From assembly GCA_026125895.1 (NCBI GenBank), contig JAHCKG010000005.1, positions 124,001 through 188,000 on the forward strand: 64,000 bases of DNA, read 5' to 3'. Below, in pieces: positions 8,475 to 15,571 of the stretch. Under the pieces are notes generated by a model that did not search any database, was not told the origin of the DNA, and worked only from the letters and a program-made list of their open reading frames with translations. Every line of letters begins with the position of its first letter. Position 1 is the stretch's first letter. This stretch comes from Pseudolabrys sp. (lineage in GTDB: Bacteria; Pseudomonadota; Alphaproteobacteria; Rhizobiales; Xanthobacteraceae). Both the position numbers and the translations under genes were made by a program.

Positions 8475-8933
8475 ATGACGGCGTTTATGGCATCGCCCAC
8501 TTTCATGCAACTCGCCCTCGAGGAAGCCCGCGCCGCGGCGGCGCGCGGCGAGGTGCCGATCGGCTGCGTTATCGTCCGCGACGGCGAGGTGCTGGCCCGC
8601 GCCGGTAACCGGACCTTGGCGGACCGGGACCCGACGGCGCATGCCGAGTTGCTGGCCATCCGCGCCGCGGCGGCCAAAATCGGCACCGAGCGGCTGACCG
8701 GCTGCGACCTCTACGTCACGCTGGAGCCGTGCACGATGTGCGCGGCGGCGGCCTCGTTCGCGCGCATCCGGCGGCTGTATTTCGGCGCGAGCGACCCGAA
8801 GGGCGGGGCGGTGGAATCGGGCGTGCGCTTCTACGACAACGCCGCCTGCCACCACAGACCGGAGGTCTATGGCGGCATTGGCGAAGGCGAATGTGCTGCG
8901 CTATTGCGGGAATTCTTCGCGGCGCGGCGCTGA
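8475..8933 (+). CDS. tadA: tRNA(Arg) adenosine-34 deaminase TadA
   Basis: 152 residues from the first ATG (8475); a second ATG at 8487 ([18 protein letters not shown]) is equally possible. It makes inosine at the wobble position of tRNA-Arg(ACG). The zinc deaminase motifs are complete: HAE at 56-58 and PCTMC at 85-89 (Cys 86 and 89). The conserved segment [13 protein letters not shown] follows. It is divergent from rluB with only 24 bases between starts, so their promoters must overlap or lie inside the neighbouring gene. Confidence 0.94.
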   Translation: MTAFMASPTFMQLALEEARAAAARGEVPIGCVIVRDGEVLARAGNRTLADRDPTAHAELLAIRAAAAKIGTERLTGCDLYVTLEPCTMCAAAASFARIRRLYFGASDPKGGAVESGVRFYDNAACHHRPEVYGGIGEGECAALLREFFAARR

Positions 8934-8951
8934 GGCGGCACGCGCCGGCCG

Positions 8952-9146
8952 TCAAACCGTGACGTCGAGTTGGTGCGCCGAATCGCCCGAGGAGCCGCTC
9001 TGTTCCTGATCGTCGCGCTGCTGGTCCTGCTGCCGCGCCAGTTGGGCGGCGGCCTGCGCGCTCTGATCGCGGAATGCTTCGTTGCGGCCCTGCGACGTGC
9101 CGCTGAATGGCGAAATCGCCTGGATCCCGATGCTCGAGTCCGTCAT
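8952..9146 (-). CDS. Small Gln/Ser-rich hypothetical protein
   Basis: 64 residues, not recognised. The case for a real gene is the ribosome binding site: reading the minus strand, GGAGGT lies six bases before the ATG at 9146. The product has no membrane segment or signal peptide. It is strongly polar, with a central Gln/Asp/Ala block (QSAQAAAQLARQQDQQRDDQ) that could form a helix, between Ser/Gly-rich ends. It lies about 100 bases downstream of the phosphotransferase gene on the same strand; an AT-rich stretch (9177-9246) between them could hold its own promoter. Confidence 0.55.
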   Translation of the reverse strand: MTDSSIGIQAISPFSGTSQGRNEAFRDQSAQAAAQLARQQDQQRDDQEQSGSSGDSAHQLDVTV

Positions 9147-9246
9147 GGCTTGACCTCCGATCGGTCAAACTAGGCAGGTCCGTATAAAGGAACCGCGGAT
9201 AAAACCGCTTCGATACGAATCAAATAAACAACAGATTTTCGGTTAT

Positions 9247-10332
9247 TTATTCCGCCGCGCCGGCCTCCCGCGCGAAGGCCCAGGCCTTGTCGGCCAGCGG
9301 CCGGATCAGTTCGGCTCTTGCGGGTGCGAACTCGGAGGTCGCGGTGCCGTCGCGGACGCGGCCGATGATGCCCTGCAGGATCGCGGCGATGCGAAAGAAG
9401 TTGTAGGCGAGATAGACATTGAGATGCGGCCGCGGGTCGAGCCCGGTGCGCGCCACATAGTCATCGACGTAGTCCATCATCGACGGAATGCCGAGCGCGC
9501 CGAGATCGTGGCCGGCCAAAGTCGCGGTGCCGGCGGCGGTCTCGGTCTGCGGCATGTCCCAGGCCATCAGATGGTAGGTGAAGTCGGCGAGCGGATCGCC
9601 GAGCGTCGAGAGCTCCCAGTCGAGCACGGCGATGACGCGCGGCTCGTCCTTGGCCATGATCAGGTTGTCGATGCGGTAGTCGCCATGCACCAGCCGCACC
9701 GGCCCCGACGGCGGCAGATGCAACGGCAGCCACTCGATCAGCCGCTCCATCGGCTCGATGGTTTCGGTTTGCGAGGCGCGATACTGCTTCGACCAGCGAT
9801 CGACCTGGCGCGCCACATAGTTCTCGCCCTTGCCGAAATCGGCAAGGCCGATCGAGGCCGGATCGAAGGCATGCAGCCGCGCGATGGTGTCGTTCATCGC
9901 ATCGTAAACCGCGGCGCGCTCGGCCGGGTCGGAGCCGGGCATTTGCGGCTCCCAGAACACGCGGCCGTCGGCAAAGCTCATGACATAGAACGAGGTGCCG
10001 GCGACACTTTCGTCGGCGCAATAGCAGAGCGGCTCGGCGACCGGAAAGCCCTGCGCGAACAGCGCGCCGATGATGCGATATTCGCGATCGACGGCGTGCG
10101 CCGACGGCAGCAGTTTGCCCGGCGGCTTGCGGCGCAGCACGTAACGGCGCGACGGCGTCTCCAGCAAATAGGTCGGGTTCGACTGGCCGCCCTTGAACTG
10201 CCGCGCCGTCAGCGGACCTTTGAAGCCGCCGATATGCGCGGCGAGATAATCGGCGAGCCGCGCCTCGTCCATGCGCAACGCGACCGGGGTTTCCTTGGTG
10301 CCGGAGAAGGCCTGCTGACGGTCAATGGCCAT
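9247..10332 (-). CDS. Phosphotransferase family protein (APH/ACAD10-like)
   Basis: 361 residues with the aminoglycoside phosphotransferase/choline kinase fold. It shows GGQSNPTYLL and YVLRRKP (nucleotide loop and Lys), HGDYRIDNL at 216-224 (catalytic Asp 218, Asn 223) and LDWELSTLGDPLADF (metal-binding Asp 238). This subtype is the one fused to or encoded beside acyl-CoA dehydrogenases (ACAD10/11), where it is thought to phosphorylate hydroxyacyl-CoA; antibiotic resistance is not implied. It starts six bases after the stop of the alpha/beta hydrolase, so the two form an operon. Confidence 0.85.
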   Translation of the reverse strand: MAIDRQQAFSGTKETPVALRMDEARLADYLAAHIGGFKGPLTARQFKGGQSNPTYLLETPSRRYVLRRKPPGKLLPSAHAVDREYRIIGALFAQGFPVAEPLCYCADESVAGTSFYVMSFADGRVFWEPQMPGSDPAERAAVYDAMNDTIARLHAFDPASIGLADFGKGENYVARQVDRWSKQYRASQTETIEPMERLIEWLPLHLPPSGPVRLVHGDYRIDNLIMAKDEPRVIAVLDWELSTLGDPLADFTYHLMAWDMPQTETAAGTATLAGHDLGALGIPSMMDYVDDYVARTGLDPRPHLNVYLAYNFFRIAAILQGIIGRVRDGTATSEFAPARAELIRPLADKAWAFAREAGAAE

Positions 10333-10338
10333 GATGCG

Positions 10339-11238
10339 TCACGCCGCAAAGAAGGTGAGCAGGGCCTTCGTCGTCTCGGCCGGATTTTCCTCGGCGAGGA
10401 AGTGACCGGAGTCGATGGCGCGGCCTTCGACCTTGGTCGCCCAGCGCTGCCAGGTGGAGAGCGGCGCCGACGTCTCGTCCGGAATGCCGGCATCGCCCCA
10501 GATCGCCAGCATCGGGCAATTGATGGTCCTGCCGGCGGCGCGGTCGGCGTTGTCGTGGGCGAGATCGGTGGTGGCGCCGGCGCGGTAGTCCTCGCACAGC
10601 GCGTGAATATGCGGTCCAGCATAAGCCGCGCGATAATGCGCCAGCGCTTCCGGCGCGAAGGCGGACAGGTTCTTCGCCTTGGTCCAACTCGCCAGCGTCC
10701 ATTCGAGATAGGCGACCGGCATGTGGCCGATCATCTGTTCGGGCAGCGGCGCGCGCTGGGCGAGGAACAGCCAGTGATAGGTCTTCATCGCCATCGTCAT
10801 GTCCATGCCCGCCCACATCTCGCCGGTCGGAATGATGTCGAGCGTGGCGAGGCGCGTGACGCGCGCGGCGTGGTCGAGCGCCAGACGATAGGCGACGCGG
10901 CCGCCGCGATCGTGACCGGCGAGGCTGAAACGCTCATGGCCGAGCGCGGCCATCAGTTCGACCAGCGCCTTGGCCATCGAACGCTTGTCGTAAGGCGCGT
11001 GTTCGGCATTGCTTTCCGGAGCGGCGGAGGCGCCGTAGCCGGGCAGGTCGGGCACAACGAGCGTGAAGCGTTCGGCAAGCTGCGGCGCCACGCGATGCCA
11101 CATCACATGCGTCTGCGGATAGCCATGGATCAGCAGCAGCGGCGAGCCCTTGCCGCCAACGCGGACGAACAGCCGCCCCGCCGAGGTATCGACCTCGCGG
11201 GCGGCAAAACCAGGAAACAGATCGGGCAATGACGTCAT
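10339..11238 (-). CDS. Alpha/beta hydrolase, probable fluoroacetate/haloacetate dehalogenase
   Basis: 299 residues, cytoplasmic, no signal peptide. Compared from memory with Rhodopseudomonas palustris RPA1163, the catalytic set is present at the same numbering: nucleophile Asp110 (GHDRGG), Arg111 and Arg114 for carboxylate binding, Asp134, His155-Trp156 (YHW) and Trp185. The general base is His279 (SGHF) and the halide-site Tyr is 218 (CEDYRAG), each shifted by one residue. The N terminus LPDLFPGF and HGYPQTHVMWHRVAP also match that family. Predicted reaction: fluoroacetate to glycolate. Natural substrate is an inference; the family also includes broader-specificity haloacetate enzymes. Confidence 0.82.
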   Translation of the reverse strand: MTSLPDLFPGFAAREVDTSAGRLFVRVGGKGSPLLLIHGYPQTHVMWHRVAPQLAERFTLVVPDLPGYGASAAPESNAEHAPYDKRSMAKALVELMAALGHERFSLAGHDRGGRVAYRLALDHAARVTRLATLDIIPTGEMWAGMDMTMAMKTYHWLFLAQRAPLPEQMIGHMPVAYLEWTLASWTKAKNLSAFAPEALAHYRAAYAGPHIHALCEDYRAGATTDLAHDNADRAAGRTINCPMLAIWGDAGIPDETSAPLSTWQRWATKVEGRAIDSGHFLAEENPAETTKALLTFFAA

Positions 11239-11305
11239 CGGACCTCCGGCATCGGATGCTTGATTATGCCGGAAAAGCGGTCCGATGACAGCGCCGAAGA
11301 GTCGG

Positions 11306-11332
11306 CAAAGCCCGGCAGTGTGCCGGGCTTTG
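11306..11332 (-). terminator. Hairpin terminator candidate
   Basis: A perfect 12-base stem, CAAAGCCCGGCA and TGCCGGGCTTTG, with a three-base loop, 21 bases after the stop of the small secreted protein gene on the minus strand. The T content is within the stem end only, so strength is uncertain. Confidence 0.6.
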
Positions 11333-11352
11333 CGTCGCGTCGATGCTGTCGC

Positions 11353-11613
11353 TCAGTTGCCGCCGCCGGCCAGATCGCCGGGGTTGCCTTCGCGCAGCAA
11401 TTGCTCGCGGATGAACGGATCCGGATCGGCGCCGATCACCTGGCCGTCGGATTCGACAGTGGTGCCGGCGGTTGGGCCGTAGGCCGAGGCAAACGGCGAC
11501 TGCGGCGCATAATCGTAAGCGCGGGTCGCATCCGTGTGGTGGTACCGCGACGCCGCGAGCGCCGGCGATGTAGCGGCAACCGCGAGAGCAACGGCGATGA
11601 GAACTTTCTTCAT
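11353..11613 (-). CDS. Small exported hypothetical protein
   Basis: 86 residues from the ATG at 11613, which has GGAG about eight bases upstream. The N terminus MKKVLIAVALAVAATSPALAA is a signal peptide with an AxA cleavage site, so the mature protein of about 65 residues is periplasmic or secreted. The mature part is Tyr/Pro/Asp-rich with a conserved-looking end (GQVIGADPDPFIREQLLREG). I recognise similar small proteins from Bradyrhizobium-type genomes but no function. A clear hairpin follows its stop. It appears to be a single-gene unit. Confidence 0.75.
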   Translation of the reverse strand: MKKVLIAVALAVAATSPALAASRYHHTDATRAYDYAPQSPFASAYGPTAGTTVESDGQVIGADPDPFIREQLLREGNPGDLAGGGN

Positions 11614-11794
11614 AGTTCGACTCCAATTCCACTTCGTTTTTCTGCCCCGCCGGTGAGCTAGGCAGAGGGCCGATGAAGTGAAGAGGAGCGTCACGCAGGC
11701 GTGATATGCGCAAGCGTGTTTTATATCGCGACTACGTGATCGAGCGCAGCGGTGATGGCGCGGTTACGACGAAAGGCGTAAGCGCGGCGCGCCG

Positions 11795-13078
11795 TCAGCG
11801 TTGTTGCTGTTCGCGCTTGATCGCTTGCCAGCCGATGTCACGGCGGCAGAAGCCGTCCGGCCAATCTACTTTATCGACGGCGGCATAGGCGCGCGCCTGG
11901 GCTTCCGCCACGGTTTTGCCACGCGCGCAGACATTGAGCACGCGCCCGCCATTAGCGAGAATGACGTCATTCTCTTTCTTTGTGCCGGCGTGGAAGATTT
12001 CGACGCCGTCGAGTTGCGCCGCTGCATCGAGGCCCTTGATGGCGGTGCCTTTCTCGTAACTGCCCGGATAACCCTTCGCCGCCATCACGACGGTGAGGGC
12101 CGCGTCGGGATACCAGCGCAGATCGAAATTCTTCAATTGCCCGTCGCGCGCCGCGATCAGCGCCGGTAACAAATCCGACATCATGCGCAGCATGATGACC
12201 TGGGTTTCCGGATCGCCGAAGCGGACATTGTATTCGATGAGCTGCGGGCCATCCTTGGTGATCATCAGGCCGGCGAACAATACGCCCTTGAACGGCGCGC
12301 CGGCTTTCTTCAGTGCCTGCACCGTGGGGATGACGATCTCGTCCATGACGCGCTTGTTCATGGCCTCGGTCATGATCGGCGCCGGCGTGTAGGCGCCCAT
12401 GCCGCCGGTGTTCGGGCCCTTGTCGCCGTCATAGGCGCGCTTGTGGTCCTGCGCCGAAGCGAGCGGCAGCGCGGTGTCGCCGTCGCACAGCGCGAAGAAG
12501 GAGGCTTCCTCGCCTACGAGGCAATCCTCGATCACGATCTCCCAGGCCTTCTCACCGAGGCCGCCGGAGAACATCATGTCGATGGCGGCTTCGGCTTCCG
12601 CGACGGTCGAGGCGACGACGACGCCCTTGCCGGCGGCGAGACCGTCGGCCTTGACGACGATCGGCGCGCCCTTCTTGCGCACGTATTCCTTGGCGAGGTC
12701 GCCGCTCTTGAAGCGCTCATAGGCGGCGGTCGGAATGTTGTTGGCCTTGCACAGGTCCTTGGTGAAGCCCTTGGATCCCTCGAGCCGCGCCGCCCATTTG
12801 GTCGGGCCGAAGGCCTTGATGCCGGCAGCTTCGAGATCATCGACGATGCCGGCGACCAGCGGCACTTCCGGGCCGACGACGACGAAGTCGATCTTGTTGG
12901 TCTTGCAGAAGGCGATCACGGCCGGATGGTCGGCAATGTCGAGCGCGACACATGTCGCTTCCTGGGCGATGCCGGCATTGCCCGGCGCGCAATAGAGCGT
13001 CGTCGTCAGCGGGCTGGCGGCGATCTTCCAGGCCAGCGCATGCTCGCGGCCGCCGGAACCGAGAATGAGGATGTTCAT
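11795..13078 (-). CDS. purD: Phosphoribosylamine-glycine ligase
   Basis: 427 residues, full length. Catalyses the ATP-dependent joining of phosphoribosylamine and glycine, the second step of purine synthesis. The N domain starts [20 protein letters not shown]; the ATP-grasp region has [14 protein letters not shown] and [40 protein letters not shown] carries the metal ligands. Alone on its strand here; the divergent neighbour is the toxin-antitoxin pair. Start chosen at the ATG that gives the canonical [11 protein letters not shown] terminus. Confidence 0.96.
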   Translation of the reverse strand: MNILILGSGGREHALAWKIAASPLTTTLYCAPGNAGIAQEATCVALDIADHPAVIAFCKTNKIDFVVVGPEVPLVAGIVDDLEAAGIKAFGPTKWAARLEGSKGFTKDLCKANNIPTAAYERFKSGDLAKEYVRKKGAPIVVKADGLAAGKGVVVASTVAEAEAAIDMMFSGGLGEKAWEIVIEDCLVGEEASFFALCDGDTALPLASAQDHKRAYDGDKGPNTGGMGAYTPAPIMTEAMNKRVMDEIVIPTVQALKKAGAPFKGVLFAGLMITKDGPQLIEYNVRFGDPETQVIMLRMMSDLLPALIAARDGQLKNFDLRWYPDAALTVVMAAKGYPGSYEKGTAIKGLDAAAQLDGVEIFHAGTKKENDVILANGGRVLNVCARGKTVAEAQARAYAAVDKVDWPDGFCRRDIGWQAIKREQQQR

Positions 13079-13170
13079 GGAAAGCCTTTCAGAAGCGCAG
13101 CATCTAGCATGTCGGCCCGGGCGGCGAGGGGACCGGGTAGTCGGTTATCCACCACGCGGTCGCGGGACAT

Positions 13171-13196
13171 TGTGATATCGCCCGCGATGTGATATC
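13171..13196. promoter_or_regulatory. Direct repeat operator upstream of toxin-antitoxin pair
   Basis: TGTGATATC occurs twice (13171-13179 and 13188-13196), 17 bases apart, each copy containing the palindrome GATATC. The second copy ends ten bases before the toxin ATG. Repeated short palindromes at this position are typical of ribbon-helix-helix antitoxin operators, which suits the antitoxin type encoded here. The spacing is not an exact number of half-turns of DNA, so the binding geometry is uncertain. Confidence 0.6.
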
Positions 13197-13206
13197 ATAA
13201 TCGGCC

Positions 13207-13629
13207 ATGCGGTGCGTTCTCGATACCAACGTGGTCGTAACGGCGATGCGCAGTCCTGCCGGGGCATCTGCCGCGTTGCTGATGGAAGCGCGCCGCGGCG
13301 GCGTCACATTGATCGGCAATATCGGGCTGGCGCTGGAATACGAGGCCGTCTGTGGCCTCGCGGAGCACCGCCTCGCGGCGGGCCTGGACCCTTCACAGAC
13401 GGAGCTCTTTGTCCATGCCGTATTGGCGATGATGGAGCCGGTGGAGACACACTTTCTGTGGCGCCCGCAATTGCGCGATCCGGGCGACGAGTTCGTGCTG
13501 GAAGCGGCGGTCAACGGGCGAGCGGCAGCCATCGTGACGTTCAACCAGCGGGATTTCGGCGCCGTGCCGGCGACATTTGGTATCGAAGTCTTGAAGCCGA
13601 ACGAGTTGTTGCGGAGATTGGGACGATGA
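13207..13629 (+). CDS. PIN-domain toxin of a toxin-antitoxin pair
   Basis: 140 residues with the PIN ribonuclease fold of the PF13470 type. CVLDTNVVV carries the first acidic residue, LEYEAV the second, and DPGDEFVLEAAVNG with TFNQRDF the C-terminal acidic cluster. It is predicted to cut RNA and inhibit growth when free. It overlaps the antitoxin gene by four bases (ATGA); toxin-first order is usual for this PIN subgroup. The pair lies immediately upstream of xseA, consistent with insertion between the divergent housekeeping genes purD and xseA. Confidence 0.82.
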   Translation: MRCVLDTNVVVTAMRSPAGASAALLMEARRGGVTLIGNIGLALEYEAVCGLAEHRLAAGLDPSQTELFVHAVLAMMEPVETHFLWRPQLRDPGDEFVLEAAVNGRAAAIVTFNQRDFGAVPATFGIEVLKPNELLRRLGR

Positions 13630-13874
13630 AGAATCAAAGCACCTATCCGCTGCGCCTGCCGCGCTCCCTCAAGCAGGCGGTCGAGCGCCGCGCCGAGGAG
13701 GACGGCACCAGCGTCAACCAGTTCGTGGCGACGGCGGTTGCCGAGAAACTCGCGGCCATGAGCACCGCCGAGTTCTTTGCCGATCGGCGCGCCCGTGTGG
13801 ATTTCAAGGCGTTCGACCGGTTGATGCGCCGCAGAGGCGGCGAGACGCCCCGCGACGAAGACAAGGTCGACTGA
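13626..13874 (+). CDS. Ribbon-helix-helix-type antitoxin
   Basis: 82 residues. The N-terminal half (YPLRLPRSLKQAVERRAEEDGTSVNQFVATAVAEKLAA) fits a ribbon-helix-helix DNA-binding unit of the HicB/Arc-like antitoxins: a beta strand, then two helices separated by DGTS. The C-terminal half is basic and charged (FADRRARVDFKAFDRLMRRRGG) and is the likely toxin-binding part. It starts inside the toxin stop codon and ends three bases before xseA, so xseA may be cotranscribed with the module. Likely autorepressor at the GATATC repeats. Confidence 0.8.
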   Translation: MKNQSTYPLRLPRSLKQAVERRAEEDGTSVNQFVATAVAEKLAAMSTAEFFADRRARVDFKAFDRLMRRRGGETPRDEDKVD

Positions 13875-13877
13875 GCG

Positions 13878-15443
13878 ATGAATGCGCCCGCGTCCAATCT
13901 GACCGAATGGACCGTTTCGGAACTGTCCGCCGCGCTGAAACGCACGGTCGAGGACGCCTATGGCTTCGTGCGCGTGCGCGGCGAGGTGTCGGGCTTCAAG
14001 GGCGCCTCGCCCTCGGGCCACTGCTATTTCCGCCTCAAGGACGACCGCGCCGTGATCGAGGGCGTGATCTGGAAGGGCGTCTATGGCCGCATGCGCGTCA
14101 AGCCGGAGGAGGGCCTCGACGTCATCGCCACCGGCAAGCTGACGACTTTCCCGGGCTCGTCGAAGTACCAGATCGTCATCGACAGCCTCGAGCCCGCCGG
14201 CGTCGGCGCGCTGATGAAGCTGCTGGAGGAGCGCAAGAAGAAGCTCGCGGTCGAGGGCCTGTTCGACGAGGCGCGCAAGCAACTGCTGCCGTTCCTGCCC
14301 GAGGTGATCGGCGTCGTCACCTCGCCGACCGGGGCGGTGATCCGCGACATCCTGCACCGGCTGTCGGATCGCTTCCCGCGCCATGTGCTGGTGTGGCCGG
14401 TGCGCGTGCAGGGCGAGCAGTCCGCCGGCGAAGTCGCCGCGGCCATCGAGGGCTTCAACAACCTGCCGGAAGGCGGCCGCATTCCGCGCCCCGATCTGAT
14501 CATCGTCGCGCGTGGCGGTGGTTCGCTTGAAGACCTGTGGTCGTTCAACGAAGAGATCGTGGTGCGCGCCGCGGCCGGCAGCATGATCCCGCTGATCTCC
14601 GCGGTCGGCCACGAGACCGACATCACGCTGATCGACTTTGCCTCCGACAAGCGCGCGCCGACGCCGACCGCAGCCGCCGAGATGGCGGTGCCGGTGCGCT
14701 CGGAGCTGTTGCAGTCTTTGAACGCGCTGGCCTCGCGCAAGCTCGCCTGCTGGCAGCGCGGCCTCGAGCGGCACAAGCGCGAACTGACGATGCTGTCGCG
14801 GGCGCTGCCGAAGGACATCCTCGCCGAGCCGCGCCAGCGTCTCGACGCTCTGGCCGAGCGCCTGCCGCGGGCGCTGCGCGCCAACGCGCAGGTGCACCAC
14901 ACGCAGTACACCCGCGTCGCCACGCGGCTGGCGCCGCCGCTGCTGATCAACACCTTCGAGCGGCGCAAGGAGCGCTATGCCAGCCTCAACCAGCGGCTCA
15001 AGGCCGGGCTGCTGGCGAATGCGCAGGCGCATCAGGCGCGGCTGCTGCGCTATCGTGAGCGCGTCACGGCGTTCGGCGAGCGCTCACGGCGCGCCACCGA
15101 TGCGCTGCTCAAGCAGCATCATGTCCGCATCGAGCGCGCCGAGCGGTTGCTGGCGGCGTTCTCCTACCGCGAGGTGCTCAAGCGCGGCTTCGCGCTGGTG
15201 CGCGACGACAAGGGCCAGCCGCTGCGCGCGGCGGCGCAGGTCGCCAGCGGCGCGGTGCTCGACATCGAGTTCGCCGACGGCCGCGTCGCGGCGGTGGCCG
15301 AAGGCGGGCCGGCGGTTGTCGTGCGCGAGACGGTGGTCACCGAGACGACGGTGGTCGAGGTGGCCGCCAAGCCGCCGTCAAAACCGAAGAAGCCGCGCGG
15401 CGGCGACGAAGGCGGCGGCGGGCAGGGCAGTTTGTTCGGGTAG
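13878..15443 (+). CDS. xseA: Exodeoxyribonuclease VII large subunit
   Basis: 521 residues. The N-terminal OB-fold ([56 protein letters not shown]) binds DNA. The nuclease domain carries [34 protein letters not shown] and [29 protein letters not shown] long helical region precedes the C terminus. It is somewhat longer than the E. coli protein because of a low-complexity tail ([20 protein letters not shown]). Its start is three bases after the antitoxin stop. The small subunit xseB is not in the window. Confidence 0.95.
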   Translation: MNAPASNLTEWTVSELSAALKRTVEDAYGFVRVRGEVSGFKGASPSGHCYFRLKDDRAVIEGVIWKGVYGRMRVKPEEGLDVIATGKLTTFPGSSKYQIVIDSLEPAGVGALMKLLEERKKKLAVEGLFDEARKQLLPFLPEVIGVVTSPTGAVIRDILHRLSDRFPRHVLVWPVRVQGEQSAGEVAAAIEGFNNLPEGGRIPRPDLIIVARGGGSLEDLWSFNEEIVVRAAAGSMIPLISAVGHETDITLIDFASDKRAPTPTAAAEMAVPVRSELLQSLNALASRKLACWQRGLERHKRELTMLSRALPKDILAEPRQRLDALAERLPRALRANAQVHHTQYTRVATRLAPPLLINTFERRKERYASLNQRLKAGLLANAQAHQARLLRYRERVTAFGERSRRATDALLKQHHVRIERAERLLAAFSYREVLKRGFALVRDDKGQPLRAAAQVASGAVLDIEFADGRVAAVAEGGPAVVVRETVVTETTVVEVAAKPPSKPKKPRGGDEGGGGQGSLFG

Positions 15444-15447
15444 GGAC

Positions 15448-15566
15448 TTGTCCCGGGCGCAATGCGGCACGTCTTCGTGACGCGTTGCAGACCCGGGACC
15501 GCCCAGTTCGAAGCGGCCCCGGATCTGCGGCGCACCACTTCGTGCTGCGCCGCGTCCGGGGCACGG
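15448..15566 (+). repeat. Palindromic intergenic repeat, family 3 (copy b)
   Basis: Two consecutive hairpins: TCCCGGGCGCAATGCG...CGTTGCAGACCCGGGA and CCCCGGATCTGCGGCGC...GCGCCGCGTCCGGGG. It fills the gap between the convergent xseA and znuD-like genes. The element between murE and murF (56553-56676) has the same left hairpin design (CTTGTCCCGGGCGC). Confidence 0.75.
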
Positions 15567-15571
15567 CTCCG

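Noticed and set aside
8461-8486. CGTGATGCCCGGCTATGACGG between rluB and tadA as another repeat copy
   Set aside because: It recalls one arm of family 1 but is too short and lacks the pairing arm. It may be chance or a decayed remnant.
9247-10332. Antibiotic resistance by aminoglycoside phosphotransferase
   Set aside because: The fold matches, but the subtype is the ACAD10-like group tied to fatty acid metabolism, and its context is catabolic.
11614-11794. A possible gene or RNA between the small secreted protein and purD
   Set aside because: Frames are short with no ribosome binding site, and no clear hairpin or promoter is visible.
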